Source: Acidimicrobiia bacterium
GTDB taxonomy: Bacteria > Actinomycetota > Acidimicrobiia > Acidimicrobiales > Bin134
DNA: 64,000 nt
NCBI GenBank assembly: GCA_022826705.1
Contig: JAJDUJ010000026.1
Span: 62,001 to 126,000 of the forward strand
Direction: 5' to 3'
The notes under the pieces are model-generated. The model had not been told where the DNA came from and ran no database searches. It saw only the letters and a list, made by a program, of their open reading frames with translations. Positions 7,935 through 16,302 of the stretch are shown here, piece by piece. Both the position numbers and the translations under genes were made by a program. Position 1 is the first letter of the stretch. Each line of letters starts with the position of its first letter.

Positions 7935-8016
7935 TGGGCCGGGGAGGATTTGAACCTCCGAAGGCTATGCCGACGGGTTTACAGCCCGTTCCCTTTGGCC
8001 GCTCGGGCACCGACCC
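7935..8016 (-). tRNA. tRNA-Tyr (anticodon GTA)
   Basis: 82 bases with a long variable arm, a class II tRNA. The acceptor GGGTCGG pairs with CCGGCCC (one G-T pair), the anticodon stem ACGGG/CCCGT surrounds CTGTAAA with anticodon GTA, and the T-arm is GGAGG TTCAAAT CCTCC. No CCA is encoded. It lies beside accessory genes and could have served as an integration site, though no attachment repeat is visible. Confidence 0.95.
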
Positions 8017-8091
8017 AACGAGGGACAACCCTACCGGCCCGCGAGGCGGCGGCCCTACTTGTTTCGGGTGTGATTCCAGGATCGAAGACGT

Positions 8092-8280
8092 TTAGCCGCG
8101 GCCGAGACCCACGACCGAGAACCATGTCCGTCGTAGCTTGTCCGATTCGAATCTGCCGAGTTGGGCTTGGCGGCGCAGTTCTTCTAATTCAACCCCGGCA
8201 TCTTGCAGAGTCGCTTCGATCAACACATCAAGCTCCTCGTCGGTGATGTGGTACATCTCTGATTCAGGCACAGATGTCAT
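8092..8280 (-). CDS. small hypothetical acidic protein
   Basis: 62 residues with a good ribosome site (GGGGAG, seven bases before the ATG at 8280). The sequence begins MTSVPESEMYHITDEELDVL and continues with an amphipathic helix rich in Glu and Leu, then a basic C-terminal end. No family is recognised. The size and helix-rich, acidic N-terminus resemble small antitoxin-like proteins, but no toxin gene is adjacent: yajQ lies divergently 117 bp away and tRNA-Tyr is downstream. Coding is likely but unproven. Confidence 0.5.
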   Translation of the reverse strand: MTSVPESEMYHITDEELDVLIEATLQDAGVELEELRRQAQLGRFESDKLRRTWFSVVGLGRG

Positions 8281-8397
8281 GGTCGTCTCCCCTTGGCAAC
8301 GCTGGACGGACTTGGTGCTGGAACAGAAGACAGTTTCTCAGGTTGTCGCCCCGTGCTGGCATGAATATCTCCACTAATCGTGCGGTAGGTTCGGGTG

Positions 8398-8886
8398 ATG
8401 CCTACGTTTGATGTTTCTTCTGAGTTGGACATGCAGGAGGTCCGCAATGCGGTGGACCAGGCCGCGAGGGAGATCCACAGTCGCTATGACTTCAAGAACA
8501 CCGGCAGCGAGGTGGCGCTGGGCGATGGGGTGATCACCCTGCGGTCGTCCAACGAGGATCGGTTGGCCGCAGCCCGTCAAGTGCTGGAGGAGAAGCTAGT
8601 GCGGCGCAAAGTGTCGCTGAAGGGGGTGAACTACGGATCGGTGGAAGACGCGGCCGGGGGGACGGTTCGCCAAGAGGCGGCGCTGGCCGCGGGCATCTCG
8701 GCCGACAAGGCCCGGGAGCTGAACAAGTTCATCAAGAACCTCGGCATGAAGGGGGTCTCGTCGCAGACCCAGGGCGGCCAGCTTCGGGTGAGCGGCAAGA
8801 AGCGGGACATGCTCCAAGAGGTGATCACCGCCCTCAAAGAGGCTGATTTCGCCATCCCCTTGCAGTTTGGCAACTTTCGAGACTGA
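8398..8886 (+). CDS. yajQ: YajQ family nucleotide/cyclic-di-GMP-binding protein
   Basis: 162 residues, the usual family length. It starts with the conserved MPTFDVSSELDMQEVRNAVD at ATG 8398; a GTG three bases earlier is less likely. Internal FKNTGSEVALGDGVITL, GLMGINYGS-like KGVNYGSVEDA, KLIKN-like KFIKNLGMKGV and the C-terminal FAIPLQFGNFRD match the two-ferredoxin-fold YajQ family. Members bind nucleotides, and some bind cyclic di-GMP as transcription co-regulators; the role in actinobacteria is not established. It appears monocistronic and is followed by a convergent hypothetical operon. Confidence 0.93.
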   Translation: MPTFDVSSELDMQEVRNAVDQAAREIHSRYDFKNTGSEVALGDGVITLRSSNEDRLAAARQVLEEKLVRRKVSLKGVNYGSVEDAAGGTVRQEAALAAGISADKARELNKFIKNLGMKGVSSQTQGGQLRVSGKKRDMLQEVITALKEADFAIPLQFGNFRD

Positions 8887-8897
8887 CAGGACGGAAT

Positions 8898-9458
8898 CTA
8901 CAGCTCTTCATGCTGAGGGTTGTATATCAGCGTGGAAGGGGTTCCCCACGTAAACTCTTTGGCAATTCGCTCCTTGTTGCGTGTCACAATCTCCTCCCAG
9001 TCTGCCCTTCTTGGTTGAGCACCTCGCTCGTGGGCAAATATCAGGACGTCCTCAATGAGGATCCTTCCCGACGGGATGTGCATTTTTCCTCGATCCCGAC
9101 CCGAACCAGCGAACCGAGGGTGTACGTGGGGAAACCAGACGCGGGTGCCCTCACTCGGGTGCCAGTGAAACTCCACCGCCAACTCCCCGCCTAGCAGCAC
9201 ATTGTGGACATAGCCGTCGGTGGAGACTTTGCACTGCCCGTTGATCTGGCGAATCGTGTAGTGGATGAAGAAGGCTATGGCAATGGGTTGTTCAGCAGAC
9301 GTAAGTGGCACTTCCGCCCCGGAGTTCGCTGTGAGGGTTCCCCGCTCATCGAGTTCCTTCGTGCTTCCGATTACACGGGCGGTGGCGAAGCATGAGACGG
9401 CCTCTTGGACCATGTCTCGGAAGTTGCCAAACGCCTCTTTCTCAGCGCGCCCAGCCAT
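8898..9458 (-). CDS. hypothetical protein, second gene of a coupled pair
   Basis: 186 residues, not assigned to a family. The central part contains spaced histidines (VEFHWHPSEGTRVWFPHVHP) followed by KMHIPSGRILIEDVLIFAHE. This PHxH...HIPSGR pattern is reminiscent of small uncharacterised toxin-like proteins, but this is an impression without a search. There is no signal peptide or membrane helix. The ATG at 9458 lies inside the end of the upstream 63-residue gene (17-bp overlap), which indicates translational coupling. It is convergent with yajQ, 11 bp apart. A toxin-antitoxin or defence role is only a hypothesis from gene architecture. Confidence 0.65.
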   Translation of the reverse strand: MAGRAEKEAFGNFRDMVQEAVSCFATARVIGSTKELDERGTLTANSGAEVPLTSAEQPIAIAFFIHYTIRQINGQCKVSTDGYVHNVLLGGELAVEFHWHPSEGTRVWFPHVHPRFAGSGRDRGKMHIPSGRILIEDVLIFAHERGAQPRRADWEEIVTRNKERIAKEFTWGTPSTLIYNPQHEEL

Positions 9459-9633
9459 CCGGCCGCAAGCCAGCGACGTACATCACCCACGGCTCGTCCC
9501 TGTCGAAGTACTCGCCTCTGTCCCAGCGGAGCGCGAATTCCGGACCACTCATGTCCAGATGGCGGCGCGCAGCATTGTCGAACATCTCCCAATGTTCCTC
9601 AGCGGATATCAGGTTTGCTTCGACGCTTGTCAT
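9442..9633 (-). CDS. small hypothetical protein, first gene of a coupled pair
   Basis: 63 residues from ATG 9633, preceded by GGAAGGA eight bases upstream. The body reads ISAEEHWEMFDNAARRHLDM, then SGPEFALRWDRGEYFDRD and a PWVMYVAGLRP ending. This is a small domain pattern I have the impression of seeing in many actinobacterial hypothetical proteins (EEF.xRW.xGEF), but I cannot name it. The gene overlaps the next one by 17 bp and is preceded by a striking palindrome array (9686-9800), which may hold its promoter and operators. The size and position would suit an antitoxin or regulator of the 186-residue partner (inference). Confidence 0.65.
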   Translation of the reverse strand: MTSVEANLISAEEHWEMFDNAARRHLDMSGPEFALRWDRGEYFDRDEPWVMYVAGLRPDGWAR

Positions 9634-9685
9634 CGATCTGTTCCTTCCGGTGCCAACGATAGCCTGCTGGGAGCTGTAACCGGCC

Positions 9686-9800
9686 ATTTAGGGTTTTATG
9701 GCCCTAAAACCCTAAATCACACCGATGTGCTCAAAAATTTAGGATTTTATGCCCCTAAAATCCTAACGAAACGCCGTCGGCCTGATTTTTTAGGGTTTTT
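9686..9800. repeat. 51-bp-period palindrome array (two palindromes and a half-site)
   Basis: AT-rich elements stand out from the GC-rich surroundings. Element 1 (9686-9717) is ATTTAGGGTTTTA, six bases, then its exact reverse complement. Element 2 (9737-9768) has arms TTAGGATTTTA and TAAAATCCTAA (9739-9749, 9756-9766). Element 3 is a left half only (TTTTAGGGTTTTT, 9788-9800). The invariant TAGG positions are exactly 51 bp apart in both steps. The G-to-A change in the left arm of element 2 is matched by C-to-T in its right arm, so symmetry is conserved. The array lies upstream of the 63/186-residue gene pair and downstream of htpX. Confidence 0.9.
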
Positions 9801-9818
9801 CTGAGGGATGGAGGTGGC

Positions 9819-10679
9819 TTAGTACGCCTGGGGTACCCACTCGCCGGCGCGGAGGCGGCGGATGCGCTCCTCGGCGGGGGGGTGGGTGCTGAACAGGCTG
9901 CGGAAGTTGGTCCGGCCGGTGAGGGGATTGACGATGTAGTGCGATGCCTGCTCCGCCGGGACGTTGACCGGGATGCGGTGGGAGGCGGCGTTCAGCTTTT
10001 CAAGGGCTCGGGCCAGGGGCTCGCCGTCGCCGATGAGCCGGGCGGCGGAGGCGTCGGCTTGGTACTCACGGGTGCGGCTGATGGCCATCTGGAGCAGGCT
10101 GGCGGCGATGGGAGCCAAGATGGCGGCCAGGATGACTCCGACCAGTTCCCCAGGGCCGTTGTCGCGGCCTCGGCCGCCGAAGAAGATCATGCCCCACACC
10201 GCGATGCGCGACGCGAAGGTGATGGCCATGGCGATTGCCGCGGCCACTGAGCCGATGAGGATATCCCGATTGCGAATATGGGCCAGCTCGTGGGCCAGCA
10301 CTCCCCGGATCTCGTCCCAACTCAAGTGGTTGATGAGTCCCTCGGTGATGGCCACCGCGGCGTGCTTGGGATTGCGGCCGGTGGCGAAGGCGTTGGGCTG
10401 GGGATTGGGGCTCACGTACAGCTTGGGCATCGGTATCTGGGCCTTAGCGGTGAGCTCCTCCATGATGGCGTGGTACTGGGGAAGCTGTTCAGGGGTTACC
10501 GGTACGGCCCGGGCTGAGGCGATGGCCAGCTTGTCGCTGAACCAGTACGACCCGCCCACCACGATCACTGCGATGACAATTCCAATGGCCAGTCCGCCGC
10601 TGCCGCCCAGCAGTCCGCCGACGGCCACGAACAGCGCCGCCATCAGCACCAGAAGCAGAAATGTCTTGAACGTGTTCAT
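9819..10679 (-). CDS. htpX: zinc metalloprotease HtpX
   Basis: 286 residues, typical of the M48 membrane protease family that degrades misfolded membrane proteins. Two N-terminal hydrophobic segments ([37 protein letters not shown]) come first. The zinc site [10 protein letters not shown] follows at about residue 135, then two more hydrophobic stretches ([38 protein letters not shown]). A downstream Glu in [12 protein letters not shown] is the likely third zinc ligand. The ATG at 10679 fits AAGAGGAG 11 bases upstream; a GTG at 10691 overlaps that site. It appears monocistronic. Confidence 0.95.
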   Translation of the reverse strand: MNTFKTFLLLVLMAALFVAVGGLLGGSGGLAIGIVIAVIVVGGSYWFSDKLAIASARAVPVTPEQLPQYHAIMEELTAKAQIPMPKLYVSPNPQPNAFATGRNPKHAAVAITEGLINHLSWDEIRGVLAHELAHIRNRDILIGSVAAAIAMAITFASRIAVWGMIFFGGRGRDNGPGELVGVILAAILAPIAASLLQMAISRTREYQADASAARLIGDGEPLARALEKLNAASHRIPVNVPAEQASHYIVNPLTGRTNFRSLFSTHPPAEERIRRLRAGEWVPQAY

Positions 10680-10766
10680 GCCCGGGGCCACTCCTCTTGG
10701 ATTTGCTAGCAGGTTATCGGAGTGAGGAGACCAATCGGCAATGACCGATAGGGTGCGGCCGCTTGC

Positions 10767-11684
10767 TCAATAGTCGGGCTCTCGCAGTTCGGCGTAGCCT
10801 GCTTCGGCTTCCAGGGTGCGACGCCTCCAGAGCCCGCCCAGCCATACCGCGAATATCGTGAGCACGAAGGGGATCATCAGCACGAACTCTCGCGGCACTC
10901 GTTCGGTGATATTGATCTGCGATTGGATTCCGATGGCGTCGGCGAGACCGAAGAACAGCCCGGCGAGGGCCGCGCCGATGGGGTGCCATGCCCCGAAAAT
11001 GACTGCCACAAAGGCGATGAAGCCTCGCCCGTTGGTCATGTTCTCGGTGAAGTTGCGCAGTGCCCCGACCGACAGTTCCGCCCCGCCGAGAGCACACAGA
11101 GCGCCGGAGATGAGCAGTGCCTGAAGTCGCACGATCGATGGATTCACACCCGCAGAGCGGGCCGCGAACGGGTACTCGCCCACCGCGGCAAGCCGCAGTC
11201 CGAACCGGCTCCGCCTCAATACAATCCAGGCAACCAGCACGATCAGCGGGGTGATCCACACCAGAATCGAATGCTCCGAGATGATAACCCCGGGGCCTGA
11301 AGTGGCCCCGCGCACAGGACGGGGAAGCACAACGTCCGTGAACATGGAGCCGCGTATGTCGAATATGGCCCCGAGAGCGAAGGCCGTACCTCCAAGTCCG
11401 ATTGAAGTGAGCCCCAGTCCGGCGATGATTACGTTTGCACCGAGGGGGCCGATCACCCACCAATAGACCGCGGAGAGTGCCATGCACACGCCGATGGCGG
11501 CAAGGATCCCAAGTTCCACCGATCCGGTGGCGTCACCGACGGCCACGGTTGTGAATGCGCCGGTAATCATGAGTCCCTCGAGCCCCAGGTGGAAGATCCC
11601 CGCCCGGAAGGCAAAAACGCCTGCCATGGCGACCAGAACGAGCGGGGCCGCCGAGCGCAGTGTCGTGGCGAGGACCTGTTCCAT
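10767..11684 (-). CDS. BMP-type ABC importer permease (second)
   Basis: 305 residues of hydrophobic sequence with about eight to ten predicted membrane spans. The start LRSAAPLVLVAMAGVFAFRAG and the internal GLEGLMITGAF and SIGLGGTAFALGAI resemble permeases of the YufQ/NupQ type, which work with BMP-family lipoproteins to import nucleosides or similar compounds. The ATG overlaps the stop of the preceding permease as TGATG. It is the last gene of the operon BMP lipoprotein, ATPase, permease, permease. The substrate cannot be read from the sequence. Confidence 0.9.
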   Translation of the reverse strand: MEQVLATTLRSAAPLVLVAMAGVFAFRAGIFHLGLEGLMITGAFTTVAVGDATGSVELGILAAIGVCMALSAVYWWVIGPLGANVIIAGLGLTSIGLGGTAFALGAIFDIRGSMFTDVVLPRPVRGATSGPGVIISEHSILVWITPLIVLVAWIVLRRSRFGLRLAAVGEYPFAARSAGVNPSIVRLQALLISGALCALGGAELSVGALRNFTENMTNGRGFIAFVAVIFGAWHPIGAALAGLFFGLADAIGIQSQINITERVPREFVLMIPFVLTIFAVWLGGLWRRRTLEAEAGYAELREPDY

Positions 11685-12730
11685 CAGCCCGCCACCGGTT
11701 TTGCAGCGGGCCCGGTCCGCCGTCGCCGCACAGCCCTGAACTTGATGGTGACCAGGAACGCCACCATGCCGTGAAGCAGCACGAGGGCGGGCGGAGGAAG
11801 ATCCGTCACGATTGGAAGGAACAAGATGGCCGACTGCAAGCCGCCGAAGAAGACCGCGGCCACGACGGTGCCCCAGACGCTCAGCATGCCCACCAGAGCT
11901 ACTACTACGGCAGTGAAGCCCACTTCAGGTGAGAACCCGGTGACCAGTCGCGCCCCGGGGCCGTAGAGTTCCACCGCGCCAGCAAGGCCGGACAGCGCCC
12001 CGGAGAGTGCGAAAGTGCCGAGACCCACACGGCGCACGTCTATGCCCTGCCAGCGGGCCATTGTCGGGTTTCTGCCGACCAGCGTCATCGTCAACCCGAA
12101 GCGGGTGCGCTCCAATAGGAGCCAGACCAGCACGGCCACACCGCCGACGAGGAGCAAAGCGGTGACCGACACTCCGGAGCTGTCGGTGATGCGGAACGCT
12201 TCGGGTATGCGCTCGCTGGCCGCTGTCTGGCCTGTTCCCGACGGGTTGCGCAAGGGTCCAGCGGTCAGGTACTGGAGCACCAGCGCACCGATGAAGCTCA
12301 TCATCAGCGTGGTCAGCACCTCGTCAGTACCGAACTGCACGCGTAGGTAGCCAGGAAGCAGCGACCAGGCCATCCCCGCCAGAATTGCTGCGATCATCCC
12401 ACACATGATCACCAGCGGTACCGGGCCTTCGCGCCAGCCCAAAGAGACGACGAGGGCCGAGCAGGCCCCCACATAGAACTGTCCCTGCCCTCCGATGTTG
12501 AAGAATCCCGCCCGGAACCCGATCACCACCCCCAGACCGATGAGCAGCAACGGGATTGTCCAGCGGATTGTTGAGGTTGCGGCACCCGTCGCGGTTATCG
12601 ACCCTTGGATGATGCCGGACAAGACGGTGCCCACGCGGTAGCCGCTGACCCACAGAATCAAAGCTGTGAGCAGGAACGAGACGACAACCAGCAGAACGGT
12701 GGATGCCACGCGTTGCAGGCCACCGGTCAT
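11684..12730 (-). CDS. BMP-type ABC importer permease (first)
   Basis: 348 residues with multiple transmembrane segments. Motifs FRAGFFNIGGQGQFYVGACS and GLSGALSGLAGAVELYGPGA are typical of YufP/NupP-like permeases of the branched-chain/ribose-type ABC superfamily. It pairs with the shorter permease downstream to form the heterodimeric channel. Its ATG overlaps the ATPase stop (ATGA at 12727-12730) and its stop overlaps the next start, so translation is probably coupled through the operon. Confidence 0.9.
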   Translation of the reverse strand: MTGGLQRVASTVLLVVVSFLLTALILWVSGYRVGTVLSGIIQGSITATGAATSTIRWTIPLLLIGLGVVIGFRAGFFNIGGQGQFYVGACSALVVSLGWREGPVPLVIMCGMIAAILAGMAWSLLPGYLRVQFGTDEVLTTLMMSFIGALVLQYLTAGPLRNPSGTGQTAASERIPEAFRITDSSGVSVTALLLVGGVAVLVWLLLERTRFGLTMTLVGRNPTMARWQGIDVRRVGLGTFALSGALSGLAGAVELYGPGARLVTGFSPEVGFTAVVVALVGMLSVWGTVVAAVFFGGLQSAILFLPIVTDLPPPALVLLHGMVAFLVTIKFRAVRRRRTGPAAKPVAG

Positions 12731-14277
12731 CGGAGTGCCCCTGTCATGGCATCGCCCACCGCTTGACGGTCATAGGGCGCATTGAAGCGCGCCACAATGC
12801 TCCCGCCGTACATCACGAAAAGGCGGTCGGAGAGCTCGAACAACTCGTCAAGGTCGGAGGACACCAGCAGGACGCCGGCCCCCGCGTCTCGCAATCCCCG
12901 CAACGAGCGACGCACGAAGTTCGTGGCGGAGAAGTCCAGGCCGCGGGTGGGCTGGGCGGCAACAAGCACCTCGAGCCCGGAGGCCAACTCCCTCGACAGC
13001 ACTAGGCGTTGAACGTTGCCACCAGAAAGGCTCTCGGCGGGTTGTGCGACAGTGTCGTAGCGCACTCGCCAAAGGTCCATCGCCTCGGACGCTTGCCGCT
13101 TGTACTGGCGCAGCGAGATCAGCGGGAACTGCCGCCGCCTCCCAATGAGGCGGAGCGCTGATTGGTTCAACCAAAGAGGGGCGCTGCGGCTGATCCCCTC
13201 GCTATTGCGGTCGAAGGGCACCAGGCGCAGACCTCGTAGTCGCCTCCGGGCAGGAGGAGCGCGGGTCACCTCTTCTCCGCCTAGAAGCACTGAGCCCTCG
13301 GTGACGGCGCTCAGACCTGCGATCACCGAGACGAGGCTTCGCTGACCGTTTCCCTCCACGCCGGCGATTCCCACGATCTCGCGGGCTTCGACGGTGAGGT
13401 CGATACTGGCAAGCCCGGGCTCGAAGGCTGATTCCCGGCTTGAGACTCGCACCAGTTCCAACAGCAACTGCTGCTCCGCGTTGGCGGCTGCCTCCACTGC
13501 GATGGCCCGGTCGGCATCTGGTGCGGGCCCGACGATGGCATCGCTGAGCTGGCCCTGCGACACCCCGGAAATCTCGCTTGGCCCCAGGACCAGTTTGCCG
13601 TCGCGCAGCACGCTTACGGTGTCGGCGACGGCAGCTACCTCCCGCAGCTTGTGCAGCACGATGAGGATCGTCACCCCATCGTCGCGTAAGCCCCGAAGCC
13701 GCTCGAACAATGTGTCGGTGGCTGCCGGTGTGAGCAGGGCAGTGGGCTCGTCCAACAGCAGGATTCGCGCCTCGGACGCCAGTGCTCGAACGATCTCAAG
13801 CGACTGGCGGGTCTCAACGGGCAGATCCCGGATGCGCGTCGCCAGCACATTCGTGCCGCCGACCTCGGCTACCTCGTTTTGCCAGCGACGGTACAGCTCG
13901 GTCCGCCTGTAGACCGAGTGGCTTTCCGGACGGGCGGCGGCCAGCTCCAGTGCCTCCGCCACGGTGAATGAAGGAGGCAGGGAGAAGTGCTGGTGCACCA
14001 TTGCCAGACCCGCGGACTTGGCGGCGCGTACGTCGCCGGGAGGGATCTGATTGCCTGCTATGCAAACGGTGCCGTTGTCGGGGGCCTGAAGGCCGCCCAA
14101 TACCTTGGCGAGAGTGGTCTTGCCTGCCCCGTTCTGGCCGACCAGCGCGTGGATGCGGCCCGCGGCAAGGTCGAGGCTGATGTCGTGGAGGGCTTGGACC
14201 GTGCCAAATGAGACGCCGAGAGACCGGCAGCGAACCGCCGGTACTTCGGCGGATGCCGGTCCGCTCGGCACCGTCAT
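12727..14277 (-). CDS. duplicated ABC transporter ATPase (BMP-type importer)
   Basis: 516 residues with two nucleotide-binding domains in tandem, as in YufO/NupO. The first domain has Walker A GQNGAGKTTL, a degenerate signature (LPVETRQSLEIVRAL) and Walker B RILLLDEPTALL. The second has a degenerate Walker A (GVEGNGQRSL), signature LSGGNVQRLVLSREL and a modified Walker B followed by AAQPTRGLD. One composite ATP site is therefore probably degenerate, as is usual in this family. ATG 14277 (MTVPSGPASAE) is chosen; it lies 19 bp after the BMP gene. Longer in-frame starts overlap that gene. Confidence 0.92.
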   Translation of the reverse strand: MTVPSGPASAEVPAVRCRSLGVSFGTVQALHDISLDLAAGRIHALVGQNGAGKTTLAKVLGGLQAPDNGTVCIAGNQIPPGDVRAAKSAGLAMVHQHFSLPPSFTVAEALELAAARPESHSVYRRTELYRRWQNEVAEVGGTNVLATRIRDLPVETRQSLEIVRALASEARILLLDEPTALLTPAATDTLFERLRGLRDDGVTILIVLHKLREVAAVADTVSVLRDGKLVLGPSEISGVSQGQLSDAIVGPAPDADRAIAVEAAANAEQQLLLELVRVSSRESAFEPGLASIDLTVEAREIVGIAGVEGNGQRSLVSVIAGLSAVTEGSVLLGGEEVTRAPPARRRLRGLRLVPFDRNSEGISRSAPLWLNQSALRLIGRRRQFPLISLRQYKRQASEAMDLWRVRYDTVAQPAESLSGGNVQRLVLSRELASGLEVLVAAQPTRGLDFSATNFVRRSLRGLRDAGAGVLLVSSDLDELFELSDRLFVMYGGSIVARFNAPYDRQAVGDAMTGALR

Positions 14278-14296
14278 CAATACGAGGCTATCGGCC

Positions 14297-15412
14297 TCAG
14301 AGTTCGGGGTTGAAGGGAACTTCGAGGGATCCGCTCTTGATCTGCGAGCGAGCCTCTTCGATCTCATCAAGCGTGGCGTTGATGATCTCCACCATCTCCG
14401 TCGGGCCGTTGGCGAGGAACTCGGGGCTGATCACCAGGTCCACGCCGCCCTCGGCCACACCGGCGCCGATGTAGCCGGGCGTGTAGTCGTCGCTGAGGGC
14501 GTGCTCGACTTGATCGTAGAGAACCTGGGCCCAGTACAGCAGGACGCTGCCGATCACGGCCGGGCTGTCGAAGTAGTTCTCCGAGCCGCCGATCACGTAG
14601 CCGCCCTTCTCCTCGGCAGCCTGGATGACGCCGAGGTCGGTGGCCGCGGCGTCGGTCATGATGACTTCCACCCCGCCGTCGTAGAGCGCCGCGCCGAGTT
14701 CTCGGCCTTTGGCGGGATCCTCGAAGGAGTCGGCGAACGCCGCCTCTCCCGTTATGGCGGCGTTCTTGGTCTGGGCTGCGGCCACGAAGGCGTTGTAGTC
14801 GGCGTTCAGCGGTGGGATCGAAACGCCGCCCACGAACCCCACCTTGCCGGTGGTGTTCAGTGCGCCCGCCAGAATGCCGGCCAAGTAGGTGCCCTTGTAG
14901 TAGTCGAATCCAATAGAGACGAGGTTGTCGACGCCTCCCTCGAATCCGAATACATGGATAAAGCGAATGTCAGGGAAGTCCGGCGCTACGGCCACGACGG
15001 CATCCTGCATGGGTGGGAAAGTCACCGCGATGATGTCGGTGCCCTGGTTGGCCAGGTTGCGCAGGGTGGTTTCGAAGGTTGACGGATCGGTCACCTCGAT
15101 GAACGTCGTCTCGGCGCCAAAGTCGGCCTCCACCATCTCGAGGCCTCGCACAAGATCGTCGATGGGACCCAGGTCGCCGGCTTTTTGGTTGGCGACAAGG
15201 GCCACCGACGGTGCCTCGGCGGGTTCTGGGGCGGGCGTTGGAGCGACAGTCGGCGCTTCCGTAGGCTCGGGCGCCGGTGCCTGTGTTGGCGCATCAGTTG
15301 GCGCGGGTGCGGGTTCGGGGGCGGCAGTGCCTCCGTCGTCATCGTTGCCGCAGGCAGCGGCAACGATGGTGAGGGCCAGCAGGATGGCCGCGAACTTGAG
15401 TCGATTTTTCAT
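14297..15412 (-). CDS. BMP family substrate-binding lipoprotein
   Basis: 371 residues. The signal sequence MKNRLKFAAILLALTIVAAA ends at a lipobox with Cys21. Then comes a long Pro/Ala/Thr-rich linker (about 30-70), and the periplasmic-binding fold begins at PSVALVANQKAGDLGPIDDL. VSIGFDYYKGTYLAGILAGA and GKVGFVGGVSIPPLNADYNA are characteristic of the BMP/PnrA family, known mostly for nucleoside import. GGGGAGGAATCTG precedes the ATG. It is the first gene of the importer operon, and two tandem AT-rich motifs at 15450-15495 lie upstream. Neighbouring acyl-CoA-type enzymes suggest the ligand may not be a nucleoside (inference). Confidence 0.93.
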   Translation of the reverse strand: MKNRLKFAAILLALTIVAAACGNDDDGGTAAPEPAPAPTDAPTQAPAPEPTEAPTVAPTPAPEPAEAPSVALVANQKAGDLGPIDDLVRGLEMVEADFGAETTFIEVTDPSTFETTLRNLANQGTDIIAVTFPPMQDAVVAVAPDFPDIRFIHVFGFEGGVDNLVSIGFDYYKGTYLAGILAGALNTTGKVGFVGGVSIPPLNADYNAFVAAAQTKNAAITGEAAFADSFEDPAKGRELGAALYDGGVEVIMTDAAATDLGVIQAAEEKGGYVIGGSENYFDSPAVIGSVLLYWAQVLYDQVEHALSDDYTPGYIGAGVAEGGVDLVISPEFLANGPTEMVEIINATLDEIEEARSQIKSGSLEVPFNPEL

Positions 15413-15449
15413 CAGATTCCTCCCCGCTCATGGCAGTGAGTTCACTTTA

Positions 15450-15495
15450 GTGCAAATCTTCAATTAATCGAAAGTAAAGATTTTCAATTAATCAA
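15450..15495 (-). promoter_or_regulatory. tandem 22-bp motifs upstream of the BMP importer operon
   Basis: On the minus strand two copies with a 24-bp period share GATTAATTGAA followed by RAT, Y, T and a terminal AC (15495-15474 and 15471-15450; 17 of 22 positions identical). The block is AT-rich in a GC-rich setting and lies 38-83 bp before the ATG, a typical place for activator or repressor sites. The nearby XRE-cupin regulator is a candidate binder (inference). Confidence 0.6.
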
Positions 15496-15528
15496 AAATG
15501 AGTTCAACGCCCGACCGACCTGGGTGAC

Positions 15529-16302
15529 TCAACGGCCTTCCCAGCGCGGGGCTCGTTTCTCACTGAAGGCCCGGATCCCTTCGTCGCAATCGGACGACGT
15601 CAGCACCTCAACCAGCGCCGGAAGGTTGGCCATCCTTGCGTCGGCTGCGGTCATGTGGGGGGTGTGGCGCACAATCTGCTTGATCGCCCGCAGCGACAGG
15701 GGGGCGCACGCCAGCAGTTCCTCCAGCCAGCGGTCCACCGCCGTGTCGAGTTCGGCCGCGGGAACGACTTCGTTCAACAAACCCAGAGCGAGCGCCTCGG
15801 TGGCGCTGAACCGTTTGCCGGTCAACAGGACTTCCATGGCCCACTTGGCGGGGAGTTGCCGCGCCAGCGACACGATTCCCCCGTCGAGGGGAAGGCGACC
15901 GAGGCGGGGCTCCACGAAACCCAACACCGCGTCCTCTGATGCCACCGCCAAGTCACACCCCACCACCAGCTCCAAACCGCCTCCAAGGGCGTAGCCGTTG
16001 ACCCTGGCCAGCACGGGCACGTCCAGTGAGTCGCGCAGCGGCAAGTGGCCGAAGCCGTCTCGGCGGGGCCGCAGCCAGTAGTCGAGGTCCTTGGCGCCCT
16101 CGGCGCGCATGTCGTCGCCGGCGCAGAAGGCGCGGTCACCGGCGCCGGTGAGCACAACTACTCGCACGGAGCGGTCAGCTTCGATGGCTTCCCAGGTTCG
16201 CAGCAGTTCGTCTTGGTGGGCCTCGTCGATGGCGTTTAGCCGGTCGGGGCGGTTGATCGTTACCCGGGCGACGTGGTCGGTCACGACTAGATCAATGCTC
16301 AT
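15529..16302 (-). CDS. enoyl-CoA hydratase/isomerase family protein
   Basis: 257 residues, normal for crotonases. VTINRPDRLNAIDEAHQDEL is the N-terminal signature. The oxyanion-hole segments are FCAGDDMRAEG and VNGYALGGGLELVVGCDLAV. The first catalytic Glu equivalent is present in GFVEPRLGRLP. It hydrates or isomerises an enoyl-CoA; the substrate is unknown. Its ATG overlaps the stop of the CoA-transferase (ATGA at 16299-16302), so it completes the regulator, FAD oxidoreductase, CoA-transferase, crotonase run. Confidence 0.92.
   Translation of the reverse strand: MSIDLVVTDHVARVTINRPDRLNAIDEAHQDELLRTWEAIEADRSVRVVVLTGAGDRAFCAGDDMRAEGAKDLDYWLRPRRDGFGHLPLRDSLDVPVLARVNGYALGGGLELVVGCDLAVASEDAVLGFVEPRLGRLPLDGGIVSLARQLPAKWAMEVLLTGKRFSATEALALGLLNEVVPAAELDTAVDRWLEELLACAPLSLRAIKQIVRHTPHMTAADARMANLPALVEVLTSSDCDEGIRAFSEKRAPRWEGR

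Noticed and set aside
7935..8016. tRNA-Tyr as an integrated-element attachment site
   Set aside because: No duplicate of the tRNA 3' end and no integrase was found nearby.
9686..9768. Terminator pair for htpX
   Set aside because: The stems are AT-rich with no T-tract. The exact 51-bp spacing and covariation fit protein-binding sites better.
9686..9800. CRISPR-like array
   Set aside because: Repeats and regular spacing are present, but there are only two full units, spacers are about 19 bp, and no cas genes occur in the window.
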